This document shows positions 45,752 through 57,589 of a stretch of 64,000 nt of DNA, in pieces. The position numbers were made by a program, and so were the translations under genes. The notes under the pieces were generated by a model. That model was given only the letters and a program-made list of their open reading frames with translations. It was not told where the DNA came from and made no database searches. The number at the start of each line of letters is the position of its first letter. Within the stretch, counting starts at the first letter, position 1. Origin of the DNA: Mesostigma viride (lineage: Eukaryota > Streptophyta > Mesostigmatophyceae > Mesostigmatales > Mesostigmataceae); NCBI GenBank assembly GCA_009746045.1, contig RPFO01000082.1, positions 3,613,042 to 3,677,041 of the forward strand, in the 5' to 3' direction.

Positions 45752-48700
45752 ATGCGGGATCCGTTTCACGCGATAGAGGAAGAGTTCGCGGATAGCATGC
45801 GGGTGAGATTCGTTTTGAAGGCATCGCAAGGGCGACTCATATTGATGGCTGCTTTATCTCGTTCAACTTTAATCGCTGTCTTTTCCTGGATGACCTTTCC
45901 CTAATTTGTGGCGGTGCGTCACACCGGGTGCTTGGTTCTCGGTCGGAACAACCTCGTATGTAGCTCTCGATGGCTAGCATGACAATAGCTGGCGTTTGCT
46001 TTCTGCGCTTGTGACTCTCGGTGGGTTTGCATCCTGGCTCTCAGATGTTCGACAGCATGTTCGACCGGCAGTTCGGACCAACCCGCCAGCTGATGCAGCG
46101 CCAGTCCTCCATTTTCGACATCGAGCGGAGCCAGCAAGAGATGTCTCGGCAGATCGAGAAAAGCATTGAGCGAACTCGTGCGTATGCTTGTTTGCAAAAG
46201 TACTGATACCACTCTCCGATAAAGAGTGTTCACATGGCTGGGTCATAATTCGGGCAGCCTAAGGACGAGGATTTTCCGGGGAAATGGGTGCTGTTTATTT
46301 CCAGCCTTAGGACGAGGATTTCCTTTTGTCACGCAGTCATGCCACAGGCTCTGCGTGCCAATCCTAGCAGTAGTTTTGTCAACTTAGTCTACGGTAACCG
46401 CTCTTTGCGGTGTTTTCTTTCCCATAAACTCGTTAAACGGATATTCCTATAGGACCTGTTGCTTGTGTCCCCACAGGCTCAAACTTTTCTCGCGCGTTTG
46501 CACTGACGTGGTTTCCACTACGGTGCACCATCATCTGGACTTGTACTCATCACGGGCCTCAACTGGACATGCAACACCTTCCTCCCCTCCCCTCCCCTCC
46601 CCTCCCCTCCCCTCCCTCCCTCCCCTCCCCTCCCCTCCCTCCCTCCCCTCCCTCCCTCCCTCCCTCCCCTCCCTCCCTCCCTCCCCTCCCCTCCCTCCCC
46701 TCCCCTCCCCTCCCTCCCCTCCCCTCCCCTCCCCTCCCTCCCCTCCCCTCCCTCCCCTCCCTCCCCTCCCTCCCTCCCCTCCCCTCCCCTCCCTCCCCTC
46801 CCCTCCCCTCCCCTCCCCTCCCCTCCCTCCCTCCCCTCCCCTCCCTCCCCTCCCCTCCCCTCCCCTCCCTCCCCTCCCCTCCCCTCCCCTCCCTCCCCTC
46901 CCCTCCCCTCCCTCCCTCCCCCCCTCCCCTCCCCTCCCCTCCCCTCCCTCCCCTCCCTCCCCTCCCCTCCCTCCCTCCCTCCCTCCCCTCCCCTCCCCTC
47001 CCCTCCCCTCCCCTCCCCTCCCCTCCCCTCCCCTCCCCTCCCTCCTCCCTCCCTCCCCTCCCCTCCCTCCCTCCCCTCCCCTCCCCTCCCCTCCCCTCCC
47101 CTCCCCCCCCTCCCCTCCCTCCCCTCCCCTCCCTCCCCTCCCCTCCCTCCCCTCCCCTCCCTCCCCTCCCTCCCCTCCCTCCCTCCCTCCCCTCCCCTCC
47201 CCTCCCCTCCCCTCCCGCCACAAAAACAGGCGAGTCACTTCCCGCGCGCGGCTACGAGCGCTACCGCGAGAGCGACAGCCGCATCCCTGGCGGCTTTGCC
47301 CACACTCGCTCGTACGAGCGCGTTATGGTGTTCGGGGGGGAAACCGCGTCCGCGAGCGTGGCCGCCCAGCAGGTGAGCGACTGTGCACGACTTGAAGCAT
47401 TATGGGGGTGGGGGAGGTGGGGTGGCCGCCCAGCAGGTGAGCGCGCGTGGGCACGGTGGGCGGCATCATGAGAACGGAGCGTGGCATGCCGGCAGGTGAG
47501 CACGCGTGCGGTTATCAGCATTATCGGGAGAAGTAGCATGATCATCAGGGTGTGGTGTGTTGTTAAAGGAGCACGTGCCATGGCCTTGTAGGAGCGCGTG
47601 TCAAATTCTATTCAAAGCTATCATGCATGCTGGCATGGGTAAGAGTCCGTAGCAGCGGAGACTGTCTGCCATAGGTGGTGAAGCCTTGTTTCTAAGGATA
47701 AATCGAACGCTGTTTTGTACGCCTGATCTCACACAAGACTTCCAGTTCCTGTTGGCTTATCATTTGGCTTATGTAACCCGGGGTACCGCAATCATCCTCG
47801 TATCAGATCTGGTGGCTTATCGTTTGGCTTATTCAACCCCGGTTACCACAATCATCCACGTATCAGATCTGGTGGCTTATCGTTTGGCTTATTCAACCCC
47901 GGTTACCGCAGTCATCCACGTATCAGATCTGGTGGCTTATTGTTTGGCTTATTTGACCCCAGTTACCGCAATCATCCACGTATCAGATCTGGGCCATCTT
48001 TGTGGCCCCCGTCCTTTGCACACATCAAATACGCTGCATCAGAAAAACATGTTTCATCAAATACGTTGCATCAGAAAAACATGTTTCATCAAATACGTTG
48101 CATCAGAAAAACATGTTTCATCAAATACGTTGCATCAGAAAAACATGTTTCATCAAATATGTTGCATCAGAAAAACATGTTTCATCAAATACGTTGCATC
48201 AGAAAAACATGTTTCTTCAAATACGTTGCATCAGAAAAACATGTTTCATCAAATACGTTGCATCAGAAAAACATGTTTCATCAAATACGTTGCATCAGAA
48301 AAACATGTTTCATCAAATACGTTGCATCAGAAAAACATGTTTCATCAAATACGTTGCATCAGAAAAACATGTTTCATCAAATACGTTGCATCAGAAAAAC
48401 ACGTTTCATCAAATACGTTGCATCAGAAAAACATGTTTCATCAAATACGTTGCATCAGAAAAACATGTTTCATCAAATACGTTGCATCAGAAAAACATGT
48501 TTCATCAAATACGTTGCATCAGAAAAACACGTTTCATCAAATACGTTGCATCAGAAAAACATGTTTCATCAAATACGTTGCATCAGAAAAACATGTTTCA
48601 TCAAATACGTTGCATCAGAAAAACATGTTTCATCAAATACGTTGCATCAGAAAAACATGTTTCATCAAATACGTTGCATCAGAAAAACACGTTTCATCAA

Positions 48701-51700
48701 ATACGTTGCATCAGAAAAACATGTTTCATCAAATACGTTGCATCAGAAAAACATGTTTCATCAACTACGTTGCATCAGAAAAACATGTTTCATCAAATAC
48801 GTTGCATCAGAAAAACATGTTTCATCAAATACGTTGCATCAGAAAAACATGTTTCATCAAATACGTTGCATCAGAAAAACACGTTTCATCAAATACGTTG
48901 CATCAGAAAAACATGTTTCATCAAATACGTTGCATCAGAAAAACATGTTTCATCAACTACGTTGCATCAGAAAAACATGTTTCATCAAATACGTTGCATC
49001 AGAAAAACATGTTTCATCAAATACGTTGCATCAGAAAAACATGTTTCATCAAATACGTTGCATCAGAAAAACATGTTTCATCAAATACGTTGCATCAGAA
49101 AAACATGTTTCATCAAATACGTTGCATCAGAAAAACATGTTTCATCAAATATGTTGCATCAGAAAAACACGTTTCATCAAATACGTTGCATCAGAAAAAC
49201 ATGTTTCATCAACTACGTTGCATCAGAAAAACATGTTTCATCAAATACGTTGCATCAGAAAAACATGTTTCATCAAATACGTTGCATCAGAAAAACATGT
49301 TTCATCAAATACGTTGCATCAGAAAAACATGTTTCATCAAATACGTTGCATCAGAAAAACATGTTTCATCAAATACGTTGCATCAGAAAAACATGTTTCA
49401 TCAAATATGTTGCATCAGAAAAACACGTTTCATCAAATATGTTGCATCAGAAAAACATGTTTCATCAAATACGTTGCATCAGAAAAACATGTTTCATCAA
49501 ATACGTTGCATCAGAAAAACATGTTTCATCAAATACGTTGCATCAGAAAAACATGTTTCATCAAATACGTTGCATCAGAAAAACATGTTTCATCAAATAC
49601 GTTGCATCAGAAAAACATGTTTCATCAAATACGTTGCATCAGAAAAACATGTTTCATCAAATATGTTGCATCAGAAAAACACGTTTCATCAAATATGTTG
49701 CATCAGAAAAACATGTTTCATCAAATACGTTGCATCAGAAAAACATGTTTCATTCCGCGCCCACATCATCAGCAGGGCCTGCGCGTTTACGCGTTCTACG
49801 ACCCTCGTGCCTTTTGTGCCGTACTGTTTGAGCACCTTTGAAAAAATACCCCTTGTTCAGGAGCAGGTCTCTCTCTGTGTGCCACCGTGGTACCCGTGTG
49901 TGCTGCCGTTACATGTGTGGTTGCTTGCTGGACTCCAAAGTCTCTTTCCATTTTCACCGTTCGTAGCATTCAAGGCTGTAAAACAGGGCTTTGTCAACCG
50001 TGGTAGCTGACCCTTTCAAAAAGTCACAGGGTTCGTCTTCTTATCTGTTCTTGAACCCAACCTACCTGGATTCTTCGCTGTGCTGGATCTTATTCTGCCT
50101 GTTGTAACCTCGCTGGTGTGTTTTCCGATTGCGCCCCCCGCACGCAGAGAGCCGGCATGGCCATGTCATCATTCATGTCTAATTCTCTAATCCTCTCCGC
50201 CGTGTTTTCTTGTGTTGCTTCCAGAGAGCGGGCATGGCGCCAAACTTGCTTGGGTTTGGTGGCCTGGCTGCTGCGCTGAGTGCTGCTGCGTTCGCGCTGG
50301 CAGTGGCGCGCTTCTGGCAGGGGTTCAGGTGGGTTGCTTTGCTGCACACTTTTTGGGTCCATGCGGGGGTTAGGTAGGAGGGCTGCCCATTCTCGGTGCC
50401 CGTTCAGTGGTGCTTGTCCCCTGTGGTTGCTGCATGCGGTTGGTGGCTGCTCTAGCAACTCCTTTGTGAATAGTGCAGTAGATAAATGTCTACTTAACAT
50501 TTTATTTGTTGGTGTACTACGATGACAACATGTCCTTTAACAGCTTAGCAACTGGGCTGTGAAAAACCTCTTTGCATCGGTGAATAAGAGAGGCAGGGAT
50601 CCCAGCAGTGGCCCAATAAAGGTGACCTTTTAGCCTAGACTTCTTTGCTAACTAAGCCATCACGTTTGCCCCAAAGCTTTTCAGACTCCCAGCACACAAA
50701 TGCTCCGTTATCTATTCTACTGTTTTAGATGTAGCGATCTCCTCACTCACTGATTGAAAGCCTATAGCAAGGTTTTGTTTGCATGATCTAATATCTTTTT
50801 TGGTTTCAATGACGTTTATGCCTGATGGCAGCTGAGAGGATCACTTCACAATCTGTACCGATGTATCAATGTATGCACGCACCCAAGGCCTCTGCTCATG
50901 TTGGCGATGGTGGCGGTCTCTTGGCTGTGACGTCTGCCAGGAATACAAGCTTCCGGGACACCCTGGCGGAGCGCGTCAAGCTGTGCGCGCTGATGCCGTT
51001 CCTCCTCCTCTTCAGCGACAGGTCAGTCTGCATATCTTTGCCTGGGGTTGTATTCCCTGGGCTGTGATAGCCGCTGGAGCATGGAGATGTTGGTTGCTTG
51101 TGGGCCATGTGTACGCTGCATGGCTGAGCCTGTTTCCTAATAGGCTTAGTGCTCTCATCCATGGCCCGTGCTGTTGTTCCACGTAATATCCGAGGCATTG
51201 TGAAGGCGGTAATCCAGGGAGGTTGGAAAGAGGTACTACTACACTACTGCACAGGGTAGAGGTACCCCTATACTAATACTATACTACCATACTATACGAC
51301 TACTGGGTTATACTACTGGGTTAGAGGTACACTCTACTATACTCCTAGTATATAGCTAGCAGGATTCATGAGTGGCTACAGGTTGCTTAGCTTGAAATTG
51401 ATCGGATTCATGAGGTGTTGTGGACCCTGGCCATGGGATCGGGGGCTGGAAGGGAGGGCAAGATCTGGAGCAGAGAATTGCCAAGCAGCCCAGAGGGTGG
51501 GGGAGTCAGACTCAAGCCTCAAAGAGAAAAGACAATGCGCCATACCAAGGCCAGCCTGAGCATGGCATTGATCCACCATCCATTATGCATTGCATGCCGG
51601 TACAAGCTTATGCCTACTTGGCATAGTTTCCGTGGAAGGTCTTGTTTTTTATGCTTGCTTATGCAAGCGTGTCTGCATGTCTTGTCTTGTTAGTGGATAC

Positions 51701-51994
51701 AGCGAGCAGCCTTTGCCGCATGTATAGGGTGCTTATTAATTATTAGGGCCAGCCGGGCACATCGTGGTTGGGTCACAGGTTCTGTATGATTGGTTCAATG
51801 ATAGGGTGGCTGATGGTAAGTTGGCATAAAGTTGACTTCTTTGTTTTATTATTGCTTTGGTCAACCTGTTCAACTACGTGTTTGTGTGATGCAGATTCCG
51901 CCAGGAATTCCAAGTAGCAGTCATGGGACCTTCTGCACGGAAGTTGCCGGATAAGCGTTCGGAGCCAGAAGATGGCTCGAAACGTGGCGAGTAG
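45752..51994 (+). CDS. 6-exon gene for a 203-residue protein with hydrophobic C-terminal segments, family unknown
   Basis: Exons 45752-45802, 46045-46177, 47230-47372, 50225-50328, 50941-51021 and 51895-51994 (stop TAG) join with GT-AG borders and matching phases (612 nt). Residues ~1-62 are acidic then Gln/Arg-rich and helical ([20 protein letters not shown]). Residues 63-109 contain [18 protein letters not shown] and [13 protein letters not shown]. Residues ~113-137 are a hydrophobic segment ([20 protein letters not shown]) and ~155-169 a second shorter one ([11 protein letters not shown]). The C-terminus is charged ([12 protein letters not shown]). Membrane attachment is inferred. I do not recognise the family. 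The start at 45752 is the nearest ATG; an earlier one near 45570 is in frame. Introns 2 and 3 carry large repeats. Confidence 0.75.
46572..47218. repeat. ~640 bp pure C/T tract (CCCTC/CCTC units) ending at a splice acceptor
   Basis: Nothing but C and T in CCTCCC/CCCCTCC combinations, in intron 2 of the plus-strand gene. It ends 12 bases before the exon 3 acceptor at 47229. The strand bias (pyrimidines on the sense strand) makes it a giant polypyrimidine tract. Confidence 0.95.
47359..47510 (+). repeat. Ladder of exon 3 ends with splice donors
   Basis: The exon 3 end GTGGCCGCCCAGCAG plus GTGAGCGAC (donor at 47373) recurs as GTGGCCGCCCAGCAG plus GTGAGCGCG (donor at 47438) and GTGGCATGCCGGCAG plus GTGAGCACG (donor near 47497), ~60-65 bp apart. 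Confidence 0.9.
47751..47990. repeat. 60-bp repeat x4
   Basis: Four units in register at 47751, 47811, 47871 and 47931, each with GGCTTAT, TTTGGCTTAT and ATCATCCACGTATCAGATCT. They are in intron 3, just before the 32-bp array. Confidence 0.95.
48025..49756. repeat. 32-bp minisatellite, ~54 copies, in intron 3
   Basis: Highly uniform units (ACGTTGCATCAGAAAAACAT core plus GTTTCATCAA). All three plus frames are open because 32 is not a multiple of 3 and the unit lacks stops in these frames. Exons 47372 and 50225 flank it in phase, so it is intronic. The few variants (ACACG, CAACTACG, ATATG) recur in blocks. Confidence 0.96.
50145..50240 (+). repeat. Duplicated acceptor plus exon 4 start
   Basis: CGCAG then AGAGCCGGCATGGCC at ~50143-50160 resembles the real junction TCCAG then AGAGCGGGCATGGCG at 50225, ~76 bp apart. 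The upstream copy would keep phase 0 but read into a different frame. Confidence 0.65.
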
Positions 51995-53110
51995 ACATGT
52001 ACAGGCCGCCGTGTTTAGCCCAGCCTGGTGTCCCGAGCAGATGTAGAGCTGTTGTACTAGTGATACTACCTTGATCAGTTGACTCAACCAGCACATGTGC
52101 AGGAAGTTCACAGGCCGGATTCAGATGCACGTACATATTGAGCACTAGAGGTGCATATTGAGTCTAAGCCGTAAGCTAGCCCTTGGGCACATCACTAAGA
52201 ATCATACCGATCGATCTAGAGTGATAGTAACGTTTGACATTGTGGGTTCCCCTGTCTACTTACGACCGGGTCACTTGAGCGGACGGCCAGTCACATCAAT
52301 GATCACCGCACATTCCAGGCTCTACAGGCCGTGTGTCTTCAGTTGTTCAGTTTTAGTAGCTCTACTGACTGTACTGCCAACAACTAGACCTAGGACAGTG
52401 CTGCGTGTGAAATCAGTTCCCTGCAGTGGGGGGACTGTCAGTGCGGTGCAAGTGTGCATGATGTATAATATAATAATGCTAGATTTTCGTAAGATTTTAT
52501 GATCTGTTCGGCCGATCGAGTTGGCCCCACAGTTTTAAGTTCCATCTCTGCAAGTGTACAAGTATGTACATGCATGCATTAAAATTAATTAATTAATTAA
52601 TAAGCACGAGGGTGCCAATACAGAGTAAAGTAAGGAACCTTCAACCCTATATACACAGCGAGAAGGTGGGAGGGCGCCCTAGCTTCTCTCACTGCCGCAA
52701 GTGGGCAGGCCACAGAGCGCGCATGGTGCATGCCGGGGCGCAACACTGTACGTGGGTGCAATACAACCAGTGCAATACCATAGGTAGGCTGATGCATGCA
52801 TGCTCATGATGACTGATTAATGAAAAAAATATCAAAGAAATAATCATGACATGCATGTATAGCTTATAGCTGTGTGCATTTACAGAAAAGACCGGGCAGC
52901 GCTACGAATCGCGTGCCTCCGGCCTGATCTTGTCGCGGTACGGTATATATCGCAAAGGCACCTTGCGATCGCTCCAACACGGCAACTTAGGCCTGCAGAT
53001 GCAGTATTAAAATTAAATTAAATTAAATTAAATTAAAATAAAATTACAATATGACTCTGAGGGAGATGCAGTATACATGGGCCTAGCTTGGCAAACGTAC
53101 TCCCGCGCAA
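51995..53110. other. No recognisable gene; AATT and TTAAA repeats
   Basis: This is the 3' flank of the preceding gene. There is a (TTAA)n run at 52580-52600 and a TTAAA run at 52990-53045, probably retroelement tails. No coding signal. Confidence 0.55.
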
Positions 53111-53129
53111 GCCCGGCACATGCACCATG

Positions 53130-53977
53130 TATATTATAATGATATAATTACTTACAGCAGAGTGAAATCACTCAAACCAAAGCAAACGCCCAGCTATAAA
53201 CCTCTATACAGAGCCATGTCAAATCTCTATACTACGATAAGACCAATGGAAACTCCTACTAACGGGAGGAACCTAATAGCCCTGCTGCACCGCAAAATCA
53301 GCCCGCGTACGGCGGAGCATGATGTCAGCCATGGCCCGAGTCAGCGCCACCGACAAGCGCTGACGCCAATATGACGTCCAGGTCCGCGCCGACCATGAGG
53401 CCCGCTGGCCCTCCAGGTCCAGCCGGTCCTCCCGGAGCCGGCAACACTCCTTGAAGAAGGCGGAGGTCAGGGGCCCCATGGCCCCAAACTCCTCCAGGAC
53501 AAAGGGCACCACACGATGGTGCCCGACGTCGCCGTAGGCCAGGAGCTTGGCCCGCTCCGCCCGGTCCGCCGTGTAACCTGCCGTGAGGGAGGCCCCAGCC
53601 ACGTGGCTAAGAGCCAAGGGCCGCGCCACCGAAACGTCGATAAGCAGATGCCGGCCACCCCCCTCAAAGTCCAGCACCACGATGTCAGGCCGGTGGTTGG
53701 GGGAATAGAAGGCAGCGCCATCCACATCCTAGGACCGGATGTTCGCGTGGGGGAAAACCGACCGAATCATGGCGAGCACCACCGTCAGGAGGACAGTGTG
53801 CAAATACAAATACCAATTCTGATTCTGTTGGCCCCCCATGCAGGCAAGGTAGTACGCGTGAGTCCCCGCGGGATCCAGCGGCTGCCCACAGCTACCACAA
53901 GGCCGCCCGGCCGGAACAAGAGGCTGCGGGGCAAATAGCTGGTGCCGGAGCGCCACCGAGTAGCCGGAGCGCACCAT
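53130..53977 (-). mobile_element. 5'-truncated copy of endonuclease-bearing LINE, minus strand
   Basis: The minus strand encodes LVPAGRPCGSCGQPLD (CCHC knuckle start), NHRPDIVVLDFEGGGRHL, LIDVSVARPLALSHVAG and HHRVVPFVLEEF, then the 3' tail with GTTTGCTTTGGTTTGAG. The frame breaks once near 53730. It matches 57590-58450 but lacks several 4-nt insertions present there. Confidence 0.85.
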
Positions 53978-53979
53978 AT

Positions 53980-54305
53980 ATATTCAGCAAGGAGTGTTGC
54001 CGGCTCCGGGAGGACCGGCTGGACCTGGAGGGCCAGCGGGCCCCATGGTCGGCGCGGACCTGGACGTCATATTGGCGTCAGCGCTTGTCGGTGGCGCTGA
54101 CTCGGGCCATGGCTGACATCATGCTCCGCCGTACGCGGGCTGATTTTGCGGTGCAGCAGGGCTATTAGGTTCCTCCCGTTAGGCGTTTCCATTGGTCTTA
54201 TCGTAGTATAGAGCTTTGACATGGCTCTGTATATAGGTTTATTGCTGGGCGTTTGCTTTGGTTTGAGTGATTTCACTCTGCTGTAAGTAATTATATTATT
54301 AATAT
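53980..54305 (+). mobile_element. Short tail copy of the same LINE, head to head with the previous copy
   Basis: It starts right after CATATATATTCAG with the last ~300 bp of the element (TGTTGCCGGCTCCGGGAGG) and ends with GTAATTATATTATTAATATA. Confidence 0.85.
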
Positions 54306-54774
54306 ATATTCAGCACCTCCTCTGCCAGCACCTTCGCGCTGTGCACCCCGATCTCGGCGCGGCGGATCTGCAGGCCATGAGCTGTTACCGGTGCCCGGAA
54401 GCTCACTGCCAGCGGGTGTACTCCATTCACGGGCGCGCTCAGCACGCGCGCGCCTGTGTTGCTCAACGGCCCCTCAACCGGCCACTGAGCCGTCCCGGCC
54501 CCCTCCCCCCCTCCCGCCTCGGCTCCCACCGGCTCCCAGCCCCGGCCCGCCGCCCGACTACTCGGCCAGTTGGCGTTGGCTTGACACGGTTCCCTGGGAT
54601 GCATGCGCCATCAACCCGACGTCTACCCTGACCGACCTCCCCCACCGCGCGCGTAGCCTTTTCCCGCAATGTGCAATAGTTTCTCTCCGCGGCGCATGCA
54701 CGCCGCTCCGGACGACCCGCTGGGCTTTAAACTGCACATGGTGACCCCCCGCCTGCTCCTCACCCCTCTCGGGC

Positions 54775-56121
54775 GTGGTGTGCGCGGCCTCCAGGGTGCG
54801 GTTATTGCCCGTTGCCGACGGTTTCTGCAGGGGGACTGCATGGGAGGGGCTGTTTGGCGTGCCGCCCCCGCGCACGGCCCGGCTGTCGGGGGAGGTCTCC
54901 TTCGAGCGGGTGGCCGCCGACGTCATCCGCCTCGTCCGCGAGGGGCAGCTCAGCCGGGCCATGACCCGCTTGGAAATGGCCAAGCTGGCCCCCGCCAATG
55001 CGGCTACCCTGGCGGCCTTGGAGGCTCTTCACCCTGCGGAGCCCGGCTTCCAGCTGCCCGTGCCGGACCCCCTGCCGGCCCCCCTCCGGCTGGACCGCGA
55101 CTGCTTCCTGGAGGTGATGCGTGCGGTCCCGCGGGCTTCCTCTACCGGGCCGTCGGGCTGGCGCTACGAGCACTTGGAGGTCCTGGTGGGGCATGGGGGC
55201 GAGGACATTCTCTTTGACACCCTCATCATTGACCTGGCGGCTGGTCGCGTTCCTCCCGCTGCGCGCGAGTGGTTAGCGGGCGCTCGCCTCCTCGCTCTGC
55301 TCAAGGGTGTCTTGCCCCCCCCCGAGGGCAAGGTGCGCCCGATCGCCTGCGGTGAGGTGCTCCGCAAGCTCGTGGGCAAAGTGATCTGCCGCCAAAAGGC
55401 GCCCGAGCTCCGTGCCTTTTTCTGCCCGCCCCTCGCAGCGGGTGAGACCTCGGCGGCGGCCCAGCTGGGGGTGACGACTCCAGGCGGGGCGGATATCCTC
55501 ATCCATTCGGGCCTACCTCGAGGCCCACCCCACCCATGCTGTCGTCAAGGTCGACTGCATGCCCCAACGCGTTCAACAGTCTGTCCCGGGCCAGCATGTT
55601 TGCGGCAGTCATGGAGTCCTTCGAGGACTTGTACGCTTGGACAGCCGTGTGCTACGGCCAGCCCGGCCAACTGGTTCACATCATGGAGGATCGACGGCAC
55701 TCGCGGCGGCCTGCTGTCGCGGTCGGGCACCCAGCAAGGGGACCCCCTGGGACCCCTGTATTTTGCTGCCCCCCTCCAGGGTTGCCTCCAAGCGCGGTGG
55801 CATGCTGCCCACCCGGCGGTCGCTATCCAGGCCTACTTGGATGATATCTACCTCCTGGGCCCTGCATGTGCCGGACACCACTGCGGCTCTGCTGGCACTG
55901 CAGACCGCGCGGTGGCCGCCATCAACCTCCAGTTGACCCTGGCCAAGTGCGCGGTGTACTCGCCCCAAGGTGATTGCTCCGGCTTTCCGCCCCAGCTCTT
56001 GGGCCGGGACGAGCGCCTCCATGGGTTGGATGTCCTCGGCGTTCCGGTTGGCGACCCCGAGTTTGTCATCGAGGCTCTGCGGGCCGCCCTCGAGGCACGC
56101 ACTGAGGTATACTGCCCTTGA
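54775..56121 (+). pseudogene. Reverse transcriptase region of endonuclease-bearing LINE, broken
   Basis: The protein runs SFERVAADVIRLVREGQLSR, STGPSGWRYEHLEVLVGHGG, GKVRPIACGEVLRKLVGK (motifs 1-2), then GTQQGDPLGPLYFAAPLQGC (motif 4) and IQAYLDDIYLLGPACAG (catalytic YLDD). Between ~55500 and 55570 the frame is lost twice: a base is missing near 55510, and a 4-nt ATGC insertion occurs near 55557 (GACTGCATGCCC where GACTGCCCC is expected). A stop follows at 56121. Confidence 0.82.
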
Positions 56122-56393
56122 TTGCGCGCCTTCATGATTCGCAGACCAAGGGTCTGCTTCTGTGGTTTTGCGCTCACTCTCGCGTCGTTCACTGGCTTCG
56201 GGGCGCTCTAGGGTCCGGCTGGCCGCCGAGGGCCACGACGAACGCATCCAGTCGGCCTTGGTGCAGCTGGTCCCGGGCCCCGACCTCCCGCCACATGCTA
56301 TTCGCATTGCCTCCCTGCATGCCTGCACGGATGCCAATTACAATTCGTTCAAGTGGCCCGCCGGAGCGGCTGTACAATTTTTCCCAGTGAGCG

Positions 56394-57125
56394 CGCTGCC
56401 AAGTGTACTTGTGGGCAAATTTTTAGGTGCCCCGTCACTTCGAGGTACTAAAAATTAGGCTACGGTACGAATTCAGCGAATTTCAGCGAATTTTCAGTCG
56501 AACCAAAGGAAGTGACGCCAACTACCAAAAAGTTTCCGTTACGAATTTTCAGCCCAACACTCGCGCAAAATGAAGTGACGGCAACTACCAAAAAGTTTCC
56601 GTTACGAATTTTCACTCCCACACGTTTGCACAAAAGGAAGTGACGGCAACTACCAAAAAGTTTCCGTTACGATTTTTCAGTCCCACACTTCGCGCAAATT
56701 TTAGTAGGGCTGCACGCAAGCTACCTTTCAAAATTTTGCGCTAGTATGGAACGCATTTCATTCGTCTGGAGGAACGCTGCCCGCCAACTACCCCCGTTCA
56801 GAAAGTTCCGCCGAAATTTACCCGAGATTTGGAAATCTGAACGTCCGCGCAAATTTTAGTAGGGCTGCACGCAAGCTACCTTTCAAAATTTTGCGCAAGT
56901 ATGGAACGCAATTCATTCGTCCGGAGGAATGCTGCTCGTCAACTGCCCCCGTTCAGAAAGTTGCGCCGAACTTTACTTGAGATTTGGAAATCTGAACGTG
57001 CGGTTGGAGTTTCGCGGGGAAACCCAAGTTCCCAAGTAATTCACCAATGACGCGCTTCGAACACTTGTCCGCTAAAACCTAAGCAGCCGCTCCGGCTGGC
57101 CACTTAAACGAAACTTGATCGGGGT
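56394..57125. repeat. Insertion of unknown nature with internal tandem repeats and inverted flanks
   Basis: It splits the LINE linker. Inside are ~3 copies of a ~65-bp unit (CAACTACCAAAAAGTTTCCG) at 56505-56700 and two ~150-bp copies at 56694-56845 and 56847-57000. The LINE segment at 56332-56372 reappears in reverse complement at ~57085-57125 (GCCGCTCCGGCTGGCCAC), bounding the insertion. Confidence 0.75.
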
Positions 57126-57589
57126 GGCTGTGGTCTGACTCGTGCCGCCCGGCTGGCCCCAGCAGCATTTTTGGGCTCCGTCGCTCAGTCGTGGGCGGAA
57201 AGCTGCCGGCTCCTGCCCCTTTTGGCAACGGCAGCGCCTGACCTCCTGGACCCCAGCAGCCCTTTGCCCTTCGTCACCGCCATCCAGGAGGCCTATGCTG
57301 AGATCCAGCAGCTGGCCTGTTCTCCCGTCCCGGTGCCACTCAGGCGGTACAGCGCCACCTCCCTCGCGGCACTCCCTCGGTCGCCTCCGTTCAATCTCCC
57401 GCCGCATTCCCTGCTCGCGTCATCGATAAACACCAGAAAACCTACGCGGGTATTCTGCACACGGCTGATTGGATGGCTTTTTTCGCGGACCTCAACGCCC
57501 AGGGGCGTGCGTGGCTGTTCTCGCTTTCCTTGCGGAGTGTGGGCTCGGCGTACCTTCGTGCTCTTCCCATGGCCCCCCCATTCGCCTTA

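Noticed and set aside
46463-47471. Pro/Ser/Leu-rich and Gly/Glu/Arg-rich frames on both strands
   Set aside because: C/T simple repeat; only the last part (47230-47372) is a real exon.
49776-49841. Short exon [13 protein letters not shown] after a CAG acceptor
   Set aside because: The phase fits exon 3, but it runs to a stop in 22 codons, has no clear donor, and skipping it gives a complete gene.
47686-50010. Three plus-strand frames of 609-774 codons
   Set aside because: 32-bp repeat read in all frames; intronic between exons ending at 47372 and starting at 50225.
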